Under the pieces are notes generated by a model. It ran no database searches, was not told the DNA's origin, and saw only the letters and a program-made list of their open reading frames with translations. Below, in pieces: positions 23,904 through 35,700 of a DNA stretch of 46,851 nucleotides. The translations under genes were made by a program, and so were the position numbers. Source of the stretch: Beroe ovata (Eukaryota; Ctenophora; Nuda; Beroida; Beroidae); contig CAMPET010000098.1 in NCBI GenBank assembly GCA_946803715.1, positions 73,556 through 120,406 on the forward strand, written 5' to 3'. How positions within the stretch are numbered: the stretch's first letter is position 1; every line of letters begins with the position of its first letter.

Positions 23904-24820
23904 ACACAACTGAGATCCCCAACGTGGGATATGGCGAATGATGGGGGTCTGGTTCACGACTATGGGGCCTCGTTACGATAGGGGTCTGGTTCACGACTAT
24001 GGGGTCTGGTTTATGCATGTCTGTTAATCAAAAAATGAGTAGCGTGTATAAGTTGGCTGAATGTACAACTACAACATAATCACAAATTGACATACGCACT
24101 ATTCTGTTCTATAAACACTATCCTGTTCTATAAACACTATCCAGTTCTTATGAACTACGGACACTCCAAGGTTGGGGAATTTGGATATTCAGAGTTCTAC
24201 TTCCATTGTAAGTACTGAACGCTCCTAATCGCCTCTTGTAACCACATGGCACATCTACATTCGTAGGTATGTCAGTAGATAGCTTGGCCACAGGACCATT
24301 CTGTAATTCAGGCTAACGAAGCCTGCCCATAATTAGGAACTAATTAATAGTTCTAGAACTTTTGCCTATCCTATCAATTCGATGCTATGTTTCGTGGAGT
24401 TCCTGTATAACTGTTACCATACCAGATCATGCGTTACACTTGCTGCGTAACACTTGTTGTATCACAGTGTCACACTAGCTGTGGCCAGTGTCACACGTCT
24501 AGCTGTGTCACATGTCTAGCTGTGTGTTACACTTGTTGTATTGAGCTAGAACTGTCCTTCCTCCCTCTAGGCGCTAGCACGTGCAGTATCCTAGTGATAA
24601 TCACTGACAGCACGTGCAATATCGCTGCTCTGTTCCGGATGTAGATACTCATCCCTGATGAATGAGGAGTTCACTAGTAAACGCTGTCTAAAGTCATAGT
24701 AAACTGGGTTATTATAACGCCTGTGAATTGTCAAATGTATGGGACAAAATTTTCAAATGGAGCATCGGGGGAGGGGTTATTCAAAAATTTGTCAGATAAA
24801 ATCTCAGACGGAAGCAAAAA
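23172..24820. other. Convergent intergenic region with CA repeat and assembly gap
   Basis: Lies between the 3' ends of the zinc-finger gene (+) and the SLC35B3-like gene (-). It holds a CA microsatellite with a 103-N gap (23753-23855). It also holds short tandem repeats: GGGGTCTGGTTCACGACTAT (23943-24005), CTATCCTGTTCTATAAACA (24118-24143) and CACATGTCTAGCTGTGT (24470-24530). A small last exon of the SLC35B3-like gene could be hidden here. Confidence 0.5.
23753..23855. other. Assembly gap (103 N) inside a CA microsatellite
   Basis: CA repeats flank the N run on both sides, so the gap is most likely unresolved microsatellite. Confidence 0.98.
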
Positions 24821-27800
24821 CTAACCGATTCCAGCAAAGACCAGTCCACCAGACCACACGTATTGGAATGTGAATGGTTTGGTGAAGAACACAAAGGACA
24901 AGATCACAGTCAGAACTTTTCTCATGGTTGTAACTGAAATCAAACATCACTTCTAGAAGGAGTTATCATTCAGTAGATAAGACTTGTTAGAGCAACTGAT
25001 AAGTGACCCGTCAAGGTGCACAAAAACTTCTCGATACTCAAATACCATCGTTCATAATAGGGGAAAATTGATCCGTTCCCGATCAGCAAATGGGTATGAA
25101 ACTCACCTATGGTAGCGACTAGCACACCAGAGGAAGTGATCAGCGCTAGGACACACTGGACACCCAGGTAGCCCAGCGTGGAGTAAATCAGTGTCAGGGG
25201 GTAAACCTCCGTGTGGTTTGAAGTGAAACTGATACTGTCAAACAACTGTCCTGACACTGATGGGGACTTTCGTCAGAAAATGGGGTCAATTCGACGTCAA
25301 AGTTTGTTTAATATGGGAGCTTTGTCTTGATCAACGCCAGGAATGAATACTGAATAGGTTCTGCATGGAATTGAATAGGTTTTGCATCATGCTCACCTAA
25401 CAAACCCGCTGCCAACATAACAGCACCAAAAGCATAAGAGTAAAATGCTATGTCAGCATTCGTGAAATGTGGGTGCTTCTTGATGATCTTTTCTTGGAAA
25501 TTCCCATAAATAGCATCAACTCCAAGTGCCATGGTTATCAGGACAATACCTGTTGAATGTTGATACTGGTAACAGTCAGTGACGTTACCAGTCTGAGGTA
25601 GACTGGTAACAGTCTGAACGCGCGCATAACCGATCGCGCGCTATATACCCGTCATGTCATGCAATAATGATCATTGCACCGAACGCGCCAGACGGATTGA
25701 TCCAATGTCTCCGCGCGCTACAACAATGCTGTGCATTTTACGTGGCGATTGTGACGTTCCCAGATGAGACACTTTCTGTTTGCTTTCAATTCATCATGCA
25801 AACAAAATCCATTAGGATATTTACCTAATGGATTGAAGTCGGGGGATATTGTTTGGTCAGCTAGCGAGAACCACACCAATCCAAATGACATGAGGAACAC
25901 AGATAGGTAGTCAGCAAGGGTGTACCTTTTACCTGAAATGGTTTACTCAGTTTTTGATTGGGCATTTACCCTTTTCCCTATTATATACTCGATGAAAAAA
26001 CGTCCATTTAAACAATGATATAAAGGGAACAAATATACATGGCACTGTTATATACAAGGCATCCATACAACTGTTCTATACAAGGCATCCAGATTCTTAT
26101 AAACGGTTATCAAGATTTCGAAGAGTCGATATATCCCAGATTTGCTGCTGTCTACCTCCAGGGGAAAACAAGTTCTCCTCTCTTCAACTTTTTAATAAAC
26201 CTCTCAGGATCCCTCGCGACAGACAATCTGAGCATCTCCAGTTTGTCAATATCTTGGAGAGCTGTCGTACGCTGTTGGGCGAGTTTGAGGAACTCTGACA
26301 TCTGTCTGCTGTAACTCTCCCACAGCTTGGCGACCTCAGGACGTGACTTGAGCAGGGGAGTTTCTGTACAGCAGGAAAGATGATGATGGAATGCTAGATG
26401 ATTCGAACTGATCACCGGTAGTGTAGAACAAGGAGCCGACTCATTGGTTTTTGACACCTTCGAATCCGTGTGATCTGATAGGCTGGTATCAAGTGTGACG
26501 GCTAAGGTGTCGAATTTTGGTGGGACAATTGACGCATCATTCCTCAGCTTTGCCCTCTTTGTTCCTCTGTTCTCCTCATCCAAGTTTATGCTGGCATCCC
26601 TCAAACAAGTCTCTTCCCCCTCCTGTATTGGACATGACTCTGTGACATCAGTGGTAGATGCTCGGTTGAACAGCGTGAATTTGGGAGGTCGTCTTATCAG
26701 TGGAACTCGCTGTACAGGAATAACTTTGCAGACAGCGGGATGAGGCGGTACATCAATCACCAGCTCATTCACTGTTCTGCCTACTCCAGCAGGAACTCTG
26801 CTACCGTCATTTTCAACCTCTCCTCCAAACTGAACATGACACGAGTCGGTCACGTGACACAGCTGTTTGGCTGGCGAATGTAGGGGTTTCAGATTGTTTT
26901 TCTGAGGCGCTGCTATTGTTTCAGCTTTCAGTAGGACGACACTGCTCTGATTTTCCACCTGCTCCCCAGTCTGTCGGGAAATAACACCTTGTTACGAATT
27001 CAATGATATTTCACGAGAAATAATTGAATGTCTTCAATCGTCTCTCATCTTTTACCTGGTCTCCTCTCTTCCTACGTAGCAGCAAACTCAAACCACGGGC
27101 AGGATCCAAGTTAGATGTTACAACTTCGTAGTGAGGAAATTCTCGAGGATACGCAACGGAAAGCTCCATCAAAAACGCAAAAAAAACGCACTGGTCTCTC
27201 CAGATAGCAAAAATAGCTGTTAAACGGTTCAGAAGAAGCCAGGAAATGAGATTTGAGACGGATAACGTGGGTTAATTGTGTAGCGGATCACATAACGGGG
27301 TAATGAGAAGCAGGAAATGAGGCGGGTCAAGTGTCTGATTAGGTCAATTCCAATCTGATTAGCGAGCATCAGTTGACTGTTACTCTAATGAGAACTCCAG
27401 CAACATTGATCTCCAACATTGAGTAGGTCATTTGTCGCCTTGCATGCAATTATATCCTAGTTATGATATAGCACAGACTAATCAACAATTTGTAAAAAAG
27501 AGTGGAGTCGAAAACTATGAAAGTGTAAAAAGCAATCGTGTGAATTAAGTAGTGACTGAGCAATCAGCATTTGTGTTTCAAGCATGACAAACATTATCGA
27601 ATCAGTGATTCTACATTGTACATAGCATACATAGACATATCAATAGCTACTTTAAAAACATGCAAGACGAATTGTTTGTGTAATTGATATAACTTATTTC
27701 AATATAGGAACATGTATCTTGTGACTACATATTGTTTATGATTATAAATGAACATGAGTATGATATATCAATGATAATTGATAGATACCGCATTACATGC

Positions 27801-28548
27801 CTATCAAGAGCTCACCTAGAATCAATATTCCTCCAATCATAACTGGTATCAACTTACAGGACTTGAATATAACCTGAGATGGAGCAGAATCAATACACAT
27901 GAAACTTATAATATGAAATCCACACTATAATTACTATATTTTCGTAAGACAGCAGTGAGGGAATGAAAACCTGAGTAGGAAAGTTTAGAAATCCCAGAGC
28001 AACTGTAGAGAGTCCCATTGTACCAACAGTGAGGCAAGCTAATACTACAAAGCTGGAGTAAGGTGGCCTGGGAAGAGAACGAATATAGAAACCAATGGGT
28101 ATCAATATAGCATTAATCATGGTATACCGAAATATAAGGGTCAAATTGTCAGTGCTTAGTTAGCTAGGAGATGGACTAACCTTTCTCTTAGTTTTGGTGA
28201 TACTGATATGAAGGATGAATCAATATAGGAAATCATTGTGACAAAGAGGAATTGGAGCAATGATAAGAACCAGCCATGACTTCTGAATCCAGGGATATGA
28301 AATATCTTCTCCTGGGAACCAATTCCATAATCAGAGGTTAATTTTAATAGTCAGTCATGAGACAAATCAAATTAGTAGAATTCTTGGTTAAATCTTACCT
28401 GAATATAACCATATCCTATAAATATAGAGAAAACGCCTGATGCCAGAGTTACAAACTGGACATGTTTGGAGAACTTTGAAAAGTTGATTCCACAGACAAG
28501 GTTTGGAGGATTAAACTGTTGATTCGATAAGGAATTACTTCCTTGCAT
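24821..28548 (-). CDS. SLC35B3: SLC35B3-like PAPS / nucleotide-sugar transporter
   Basis: Members of this family move 3'-phosphoadenosine 5'-phosphosulfate into the Golgi for sulfation. Eight exons are modelled in order: 28548-28399, 28311-28181, 28067-27971, 27873-27816, 25932-25825, 25549-25397, 25256-25107 and 24933-24821, all in phase, 319 aa. Family blocks seen: SKFSKHVQF with GYGYIQ, LTVGTMGLSTVALGFLNFPTQ-type core, VIFKSCKLIPVM, the KRYTLADYLS segment, GVDAIYGNFQEK, GYLGVQ...LALI, and TTMRKVLTVILSFVFF followed by KPFTFQYVWSG. About ten membrane segments are implied. Human SLC35B3 is about 400 aa. The modelled start (MQGS) may be internal, because the frame is open a little upstream. 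The stop after AGIG overlaps a donor-like GTTAGT, so a last exon may be missing. Intron 4 contains another gene. Confidence 0.87.
26152..27169 (-). CDS. Nested two-exon gene of unknown function inside an SLC35B3 intron
   Basis: Exon 1 is 27169-27056 (38 codons from ATG, MELSVAYPREFPHYEVV...) and exon 2 is 26970-26152, in phase, for 310 aa. The borders CCAG|GTAAAA and CCCGACAG|ACT are good. The protein has a basic patch (LLLRRKRGDQ), a long low-complexity middle rich in Ser, Thr and Pro, and a compact charged helical C-terminus (SYSRQMSEFLKLAQQRTTAL ... DPERFIKKLKRGELVFPWR). I do not recognise the family; it may be a nuclear factor. It lies on the same strand as its host, in the 1.9-kb intron between SLC35B3 exons 27873-27816 and 25932-25825. 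Confidence 0.65.
27170..27815. promoter_or_regulatory. Host-intron DNA, probable promoter of the nested gene
   Basis: AT-rich non-coding sequence inside SLC35B3 intron 4, immediately upstream of the nested gene's ATG. No TATA or CpG cluster stands out. It would have to contain the start site of the nested gene if that gene has its own promoter. Confidence 0.35.
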
Positions 28549-29575
28549 ATCTGGCTTTGGTTCAAGCTTAACTAAATTTAGGCTAACATGATGTGCACAC
28601 CATCCATTCTAGTTCAGATTGGCTGTAGATGTTTCATAGATGATCATAGAACCAACAGTATAATATGCTTTTCATAAGAATTATCAAAATAAGAATTAAA
28701 CCAACACAGGTGTAAGAATGAATTAACAATGAATACTCAATAAAATAACAAAAGCCGCAGATAATCAATAAGAAATGGATATTTTGTTGTTTAACAGTAT
28801 CAAACATTGTCTTTGAATAAAGTACTTCCATACGAGCAAGCAATATATGTGCACAGTGTGCGCGGAATACTTGGGAATAATTGGGTCCGGTCTCGCAGTG
28901 TGAAAACTGCAATTCAATAAATCACGTATCGTGCGCTCGCGCTGACGTGCCGCGCATTTTTCGATAATGCAGTTGACAGTGCAGTGCCCGCTTGCCGGAT
29001 ATTCATGTTGTCTGTCCACTGTTTCTTGCGCGCGGCGCGCGCGCCTTCATCGAAGGCCGGAATAAAATGTAAGTAGCATTTTTGAAATAGCATTTTTCTC
29101 TCGCGTGTCGCGCGCGCAGTGCGACGTGACGCGCGCTCATGACTTAAGTCATAATTATAGTACAGTTACACCAGTTTTTATTTGTCAGATGTTACCTGAC
29201 CTGCTTCTTGCACGGTACGCGCGCAAAAAACAGGTCAGGTAACATCTGACAAGTCTTTACGAAATTTTAGCTAGCGGGATAATGCCCCTGGAGTGGCGCA
29301 AAATTTGATTTGCGCAGCGCGCCGACAATTTGAAAAGCCCTAGAAACTGAAGTTCTCATGCATGTCTCGAATATATCATATCGCTCATAAATTTTTAATT
29401 GAATATTCAATATAAAGAACTCACGAATGGAAGCATCTGCACTGACAGGCTCATTTTCTCAGATTGTGCAGTGGTGAAATGCCATTTCATTTGTCTATTT
29501 TTTTGCAATAGCTATTAGATACTTTATGTGATTCTATATTACTAACCATTCTTTAAACTTGCAGTGAATGCTTTC
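28549..29575. promoter_or_regulatory. Divergent CpG-rich promoter between SLC35B3-like and FMO-like genes
   Basis: The two genes are head to head. CpG density is high at 28925-29150 and 29215-29325, with a GCGCGCGGCGCGCGCGCC tract at about 29026-29043. The rest is AT-rich. A perfect hairpin is present at 29182-29252 (separate entry). The acceptor-like TTAAACTTGCAG at 29564 indicates that a 5' UTR exon of the FMO-like gene lies in this region. Confidence 0.55.
29182..29252. repeat. Perfect 22-bp inverted repeat with 27-nt loop
   Basis: Left arm 29182-29203 and right arm 29231-29252 are exact reverse complements (core GTCAGATGTTACCTGACCTG). The loop contains CGGTACGCGCGC. It lies in the divergent promoter. 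Confidence 0.95.
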
Positions 29576-31135
29576 ATGGCTACAATTGCTATAATTGGAG
29601 GGGGGATATCAGGAATTGTTCAAGCTAAATGGTTGCTGTGTGAAAGATCTGCAAATAGGATAGTACTTTTTGAAAAGGATGCCACTTTGGGTGGAGTTTG
29701 GGATATTTCTCGGAGTATTGGAGTCATGGATTGTACAAACTGTAATGTTTCAAAATATGTGATGGAGCTCACACATTTTCCATGGCCTGTTGGAACTATA
29801 AACTTTCCCCATCATACAGAAGTACTAGAATATATATTGAACTATAGTAGTAGATTCTTTGGAAACTCTGCCCTTGATTGTAGGTTCAATTGTACCATAA
29901 CATGGGTGGAAAGGGTTAGTGATGATAGACTAGTTATTCAGTACAAGAATTTTGAAAAAGCAGAATCTATTGAAGTGGATCATGTGATAATTGCTACTGG
30001 ACACAGCAATGTGCCTAACATCCCTGTGAGTTTGACTGAGAAAATGAATTTTGTGTCTCATTCAGCAACCTACAAAAATTGTCATAGACTTGGTTTGGTT
30101 AACAAGAATGTTTTGGTCATTGGCATCAGCTTTAGTGGTGTGGATATTGCAGTTGATCTAATCAAGGAAGGTAATAATCATGTAACTGTTTTGACTAGGA
30201 GAGGAAGTTGGTTTTCACAAAAAGAAGATGATAAGGGGTCACCAATCGACATAAAGTTACCTAGAGTTTTCAATAAGCTTCCTCACAGGTTTCAGAATTG
30301 GATAATCAAACAGAAATTGAATATGACATATTTTAACCAAACCAATTGGAAAATACCCATAGAGTGTGAACCTGCTGGAGGAAACTTGGTCAATTCAGAG
30401 GAATTTGTCAAGCTCATTAAGAGTGATTCAATATCTGTGATACATGGAACAGTGGTCAAAGTTGCAGAAGACAGAGCTATCACAATAAAAACAAAGAACG
30501 ATGGGGTAACAACTAGGGTATTTGACCACATCATATTTTGCACTGGATATGAACCATCCTTTGATTTCCTCTCTGATGAGTTGAAATCTGCTGGAGTCGC
30601 AACTGAAAAGGGGTTTTATCCTGACTTGTATCTCAACATGATCCCAGCAGATCACTCAGATCTGATCTCCTACATAGGACTCATCAACACTCAATACACT
30701 TCACCATTCCAGATCATTGATCTGCAAGCTCAGTTCATCTCACAGAAACTTGCAGGGAAAATAAAGTTGCCTGCAAAGGATGTTATGAAAGCATCCGTCG
30801 CTGCTCAAAACAGTCATGTGCAACGCCACTGTATTTCCCACAGAGGAACTCTATTTTTCCCCTCTAACTACCAAGATCAGATTGCGGAGGCTATCGGGAA
30901 GATTCCCCACATCAGCCTCATCAAGGACCCTAAACTCTGGATACAATACCACATGGGTCCCATCACATGGGCTGGGTATCACCTTGAGGATGAAGAACTA
31001 CGTGATTCAGCTAGAGAATCTCTTGATGAGATATTTGATAAAGCTTATGGTAAATACTGGTTTTTAAAGATTCGATGCATTGCATGGATATGCATTTCTG
31101 TTTTTATTGCAGTTGTAGTTTTACTTTTGTTCTAA
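29576..31135 (+). CDS. Flavin-containing monooxygenase-like protein with C-terminal membrane anchor
   Basis: FMOs use FAD and NADPH to oxygenate N- or S-containing substrates, usually at the ER. The ORF opens at a GTG at 29564, but that base sits at an acceptor-like TTGCAG. The first ATG is 29576 (MATIAIIGGGISG), giving 519 residues; the stop is at 31133-31135. The FAD-binding GGGISG lies at residues ~8-13, a second dinucleotide motif GISFSG near residue 200, and the FATGY-type motif appears as FCTGYEP near residue 325. The FMO signature FxGxxxHxxxY is only half kept: HSATY is present but the Phe and Gly positions are Lys and Asn. The last ~20 residues are hydrophobic (ICISVFIAVVVLLLF), a tail anchor. 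The coding region has no intron. It could also be an FMO-related oxygenase with a different reaction. Confidence 0.85.
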   Translation: MATIAIIGGGISGIVQAKWLLCERSANRIVLFEKDATLGGVWDISRSIGVMDCTNCNVSKYVMELTHFPWPVGTINFPHHTEVLEYILNYSSRFFGNSALDCRFNCTITWVERVSDDRLVIQYKNFEKAESIEVDHVIIATGHSNVPNIPVSLTEKMNFVSHSATYKNCHRLGLVNKNVLVIGISFSGVDIAVDLIKEGNNHVTVLTRRGSWFSQKEDDKGSPIDIKLPRVFNKLPHRFQNWIIKQKLNMTYFNQTNWKIPIECEPAGGNLVNSEEFVKLIKSDSISVIHGTVVKVAEDRAITIKTKNDGVTTRVFDHIIFCTGYEPSFDFLSDELKSAGVATEKGFYPDLYLNMIPADHSDLISYIGLINTQYTSPFQIIDLQAQFISQKLAGKIKLPAKDVMKASVAAQNSHVQRHCISHRGTLFFPSNYQDQIAEAIGKIPHISLIKDPKLWIQYHMGPITWAGYHLEDEELRDSARESLDEIFDKAYGKYWFLKIRCIAWICISVFIAVVVLLLF

Positions 31136-31477
31136 AGACTGTTTGTGAATGAATTTTACCCTTTTAAATGTTTTTTAAGATATTGTCATGCAGTTAGCGT
31201 TGGATTTCATAAGTTGCTCGTAATAATGCTCGTAAAATATATTTACAGATTGCACTTGCTTGTAGAACAGTAAAACATGTCTCTCATTACGATTCACCAG
31301 TCACCACATAGGTAGGTATTGCAGATTGTACAGTGTACATGATAGATGCTTCGTAATATGTAGCAGATTGATCAGACTTTCTCAATTAAGTGAAAGCTTT
31401 CCTCAGGTATAAAACCTTAAAACCCATTTGTAAGACCTATGAGGTTTCCTTATGTGGGTGTGTAACTATGAATGGGT

Positions 31478-31560
31478 GTGTGTGTTTGCGTGTGTGTGTG
31501 TGTGAGTGTGTGTGTGTGTGTGTGTTTGTGTNTGCGGGTCTGTGTATGTATTTGTGTGAT
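31478..31560. repeat. (TG)n microsatellite with single n at 31532
   Basis: Imperfect TG tract with an unresolved base. Confidence 0.9.
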
Positions 31561-32639
31561 TAGCGAGCACTTGCAACTTGATTAGCTACACAGCATTATT
31601 TGTCTCTTGCTTGCTAATGCGATGTATAGCAATAATTATACTTGCTATGTAGTGTAGTTTGTTGTGCGTTAGTTCTAGCAGAAATTCTAATCTTCCCCAC
31701 ATTTTCCCCATTGACCACAACCATTTATTTTATTCTGCTCTGTGCACACTGAACATCTTCATTCCACAATCAATCCTTATTTGTGACGGAGAAGCAAGTA
31801 TGCTATTTTATAAATGCGAGGATCAAATGCCTAGCTATTACTACTTTACTAGGTACCCAGTGCCCTATGATGCCGTCCACTGCAGCTCACTGTCCATACA
31901 CGGGTATTCCCGTCCTTATTCTGCTATAGCTGCTGACTAATGTGCTCAGTCACGTATATAGGTTCTGGCTTTGTACATTTGTTCATATTTTCTCATTTCG
32001 ATAATACCGCATGGTATGCGTGTGCTATTGTATGTTTTGAGTATTTCAGAATACAGTGCTAAATAGAAAATAGTGCTTTACTTTCAGTGCAAAAGTTGGT
32101 ATTAAAAGTTTCCTACTGTTAAACGACCATGATAGTCAATAGACCATAATAGTCATGGAATGGTGCTAATTGTGCACATACGTACATAGAATTATGCAAA
32201 CACTTCTATTCGGTCGACTTACAAGAATGATTTCTCTACTTATCTTAATTTTCCTCGTCCTTTTTCGTCCTTTGATTGCAATTTCTTATCATTCCTATAA
32301 ATAGAAGGAAGAAACCACACCAAATTGTGTTGAAATATGAGATAGTCCACTAAACACTTCTAAAGATAAAATCTCAGATTAAATTTGACTAAAGTTTTGC
32401 GTCACACTTCTTAAAATCACATATCATCGCTGTAATATTCACGACGGCGACCAAATCTATTATTAAACCCGACATATCATAAATAGCGTTTTGAACCAGA
32501 TCGTTACTGACAAATAGCGGTACTGACAAATAGCGGTATATTCAGTTCGCTCGTATCCAATGGGCATTGTTCCTTGTCTTCCCATTCAGCTCGTGTCTAG
32601 CACCACTGCATTACAGCAACTTTAACCGCGGTCAGCTAT

Positions 32640-32740
32640 AGCGACTGTCACTGCTCTGTCACTGCTTTACCACTGCTCTGTCACTTATGTATATCACTGC
32701 TCTGTCACTGCTCTGTCACTGCACTGTCACTGCACATGCA
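32640..32740. repeat. Short tandem repeat ACTGCTCTGTC (~12 bp)
   Basis: CACTGCTCTGTC and close variants recur about eight times, ending only ~10 bp beyond the dehydrogenase stop codon, so they are probably in its 3' UTR. Confidence 0.85.
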
Positions 32741-32748
32741 TTCCCGCT

Positions 32749-35700
32749 CTAGCAGATATCGTTTTCTAGCAGCACCTTGAGAGTGCTGTACCGCGCTGCT
32801 GATCTGAACAGATCATAGGCGTGCTGCACTTCCGACATGGGCACCTTGTGACTGATCAAATCAGCGGCCGGTATTTCCTCATTCAGCACCTGAACACCGT
32901 GATGAGCTAATTAGATAATTGATCAATTACGGAGGATAGTGATTTAGGATCGTAATTGAATCATAGCATGGTGATTTAAGTATCAGATGCCCCAGTTTGC
33001 TAACGTTCACACTGATTTTGTCACAGCTCTCACCTTGTTCACTAGACTGGGAATGGTGTATCCGTGGACCAGCCCGGCGCTGAACCTGAAGTTTCTGTGC
33101 CACATTTTCTCCAGGTTTATCGTAGCTGATTGCCCGTGTACACCCAGCATTGCGATGTGTCCACCTAGTGTTAGGAGTGATACCATGGTAATACGTGTGA
33201 TGCACGTGCGTCTTTGTGACGTGACCGCAGTACCACAAATACACTCGTGATTAAGATGACTATGATTGATTAATTAAATACTGTCTAACTGTGATCACAT
33301 GACATCTACCTGCTTTGACGATGTCCTGGCAGATGTACCACCCTGTTGGAGTCCCGATGGCCTCCACCACCAAGTCCACCCCCAAACCACGTGTCAGCTC
33401 CAGCACGTGGTCGACTGCTCTCCCCTCCGTGTTGTCTATAGCGTGTACTGGCACAGAGTCCAGGCCACGTGTTTTCTGTGTCAACTCCACGCTATAGAGG
33501 GGAGGGAGGTGGGTTAGTGTGGGGGAAACAATATGCTGAGAGGGACGAGGGAGTTGGGAGAATTGAGGGGTTTTGTCAACCCTTACTCTACTTCTCTATA
33601 TACCTTGTGTTGAGTCTGTGCTGGTTAATGTCGATTGCAAACAGTTGTGATGGTTTGTAATCTCCACTGGTGATTAGAGATGCAAGCCCCACAGGCCCCA
33701 TCCCCACTATGGCGATGGTCATGCCGGGCTGTATGGCCCCGTCTAGGAGGCCCACCTCCAGGCCCGTGGGTAGGATGTCTGAGCACATGACAATAGCATC
33801 CTCTATGGGTGTGTCCCACACTGACTCCGGGATCAGCTGAGTGCTGTAGTCTGCGTGTGGGATGCGAGCAAACGTCCCCTGCATCCCATCAATTACATTG
33901 CCTGCGAGGAGACCATATAATTTTCTCTCCCTGTAGTTACAAACTAGTGAACAGTGTTCAAATTCTAGCAATCCACCGACCTAGCTGCCATCCTCCGTCC
34001 ACACAGTGACCATGGAACCTCTGTTTGCAGTTGTAGCATTTTCCACACTGTGTTGTTGTGTTGATGAGCACTCTGTCACCTATCTTCCTCTGCTCCACTG
34101 CGCTGCCTGTGCGACAAGTTGGTGGAAACGGGGGGGCGGGGAGAGTTGGGATGGGTCCGAGAATGGAATCAAATCTCAGAATAGCGAGATATTTTGGATG
34201 GTGATCAAGCAACAGCTACAGTAACCGATTCCAAACTCACCGATTTCGACGATTTCCCCAATGCCCTCATGTCCGAGTCGTGTGCCGGGTTGGCAGGAGG
34301 AAACGTTCCCGCTCAGAATGTGAACATCCGTGCCACAAATCGTTGTTTTCAGAATCTGGGGGGGGGAAGGGGTTAGAGAGTGGAGGTGTCGCGAGATGCA
34401 TTGATAATTGCCGTTTTGTTCTTACACGACCTGCTTGAAGATAGTGTCATCGACGAATCAAGGAATCAAGGATTATGAAAATGAACCGAAATGAATTGTT
34501 ACCAAACCTGCTCTCTATCATTTGGTTTCTGATCCTGAGAAAGGATTAGTTTTGTCAAGACTACATGTATCGAGACGTGAAGTTCAGTGGTTATTGTGGC
34601 TACCCGTAGCGTGAACTATGAACCCGTATTCGGTAGTGTTGAATCAGTGCTGAGTGATGAATCATTGCTGAGGACCGATAGTGTCCGTAAGCTGATATCT
34701 GAAGCTGATATCACGCCAGGAGAGTGGGTTATATGATGGACAATGGGGTGAGACTTAGCAGTGCTGAATCCGATCAAGCTGGTCAAATTGGAATGTTCAT
34801 TGTTCATGGTAGGTGACTGAATAGGATCCATTGAGCAAGTCAATGACACCGAGGCAAGGAATTTGGAAGTCTGTTTCCTCCAAGTTCCTCTCCAGAACTT
34901 GGGTGGCACTCTCTGAATGTGTTCGCTGTGGTCATAATATCAACAATATTACAATACGAATCCCACCTGTCTGCGACCTGAAACACATGTATTGAAGTCA
35001 GTATCACGTGTATGTTTTATGTGTAATAGTACAAGCAAAGATGTGGAATTCACCCGCTTGCCTGAATGAATTGGTGAAGAAGCAAAATCAAATAGTCAAA
35101 TCAAAGAGAATGGGATTTTCATGAAGTTTACCTACCTAAGTAAGAAAACTATAGAACCGAACCATGTCTTCTCTTACCTTGATAATGACATCTGTGGGTC
35201 GCTGTATCTGCGGCATGGGCAATCCGCCCTCGAAAGCCAGTGGTTCCCCTGGTCCCTTGTAGACCACGTGGTGGCACGCGTCTGGGAGCCTGGTGACTGG
35301 GGTGTATCGGGGCTCTAGTGCCGCTGCCGCCATGGCGGCCATCTCGTTAGTAGAACTGGTGGTGATGCACCTGGGACTATTGGAATCACGTGTTAGAATA
35401 TAGTGTGTTGTTGTGTAGTTGGTTTGATGAAGGAGCAAATCCTCAGAATGGATGCACGCTCCATCGAGCAGAACATCATTTGGCAGAGATCCAATAGAAC
35501 ACGGTTATTGGTTTATTGTGTGTTACTTTATGCAAGCCTTTCAGGGGAAAACGTTATTGGGGGAGGGTATATTAATTGATTGGGCATTTCTCTCCAGTGT
35601 TTTACCTGACACATGGCTTCAGAGGGTCGAGATGGCACATCCCAGGCATGCCAGTAGAGTGATGTCTGGCCGAGATAAGTGGTGGAGTCAGGTGAATGCT

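Larger units (their letters stand above)
31136..32748. other. Convergent intergenic region
   Basis: Between the FMO-like gene (+) and the dehydrogenase (-). It holds a TG microsatellite with a single n (31480-31560) and a short tandem repeat at 32640-32740. The ORF at 31659-31940 (+) has no recognisable domain. No gene is supported. Confidence 0.55.

Noticed and set aside
23655-24018. Several ORFs with (CV)n and (TH)n repeats
   Set aside because: They are translations of the CA/TG microsatellite and its N gap.
31659-31940. Plus-strand ORF of 93 codons downstream of the FMO-like gene
   Set aside because: No domain, no splice context and AT-rich composition; probably chance.
34616-34909. Minus-strand ORF of 97 codons as a dehydrogenase exon
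   Set aside because: The conserved sequence continues directly from exon 35370-35178 to 34355-34241 with matching phase, leaving no room for an insertion.
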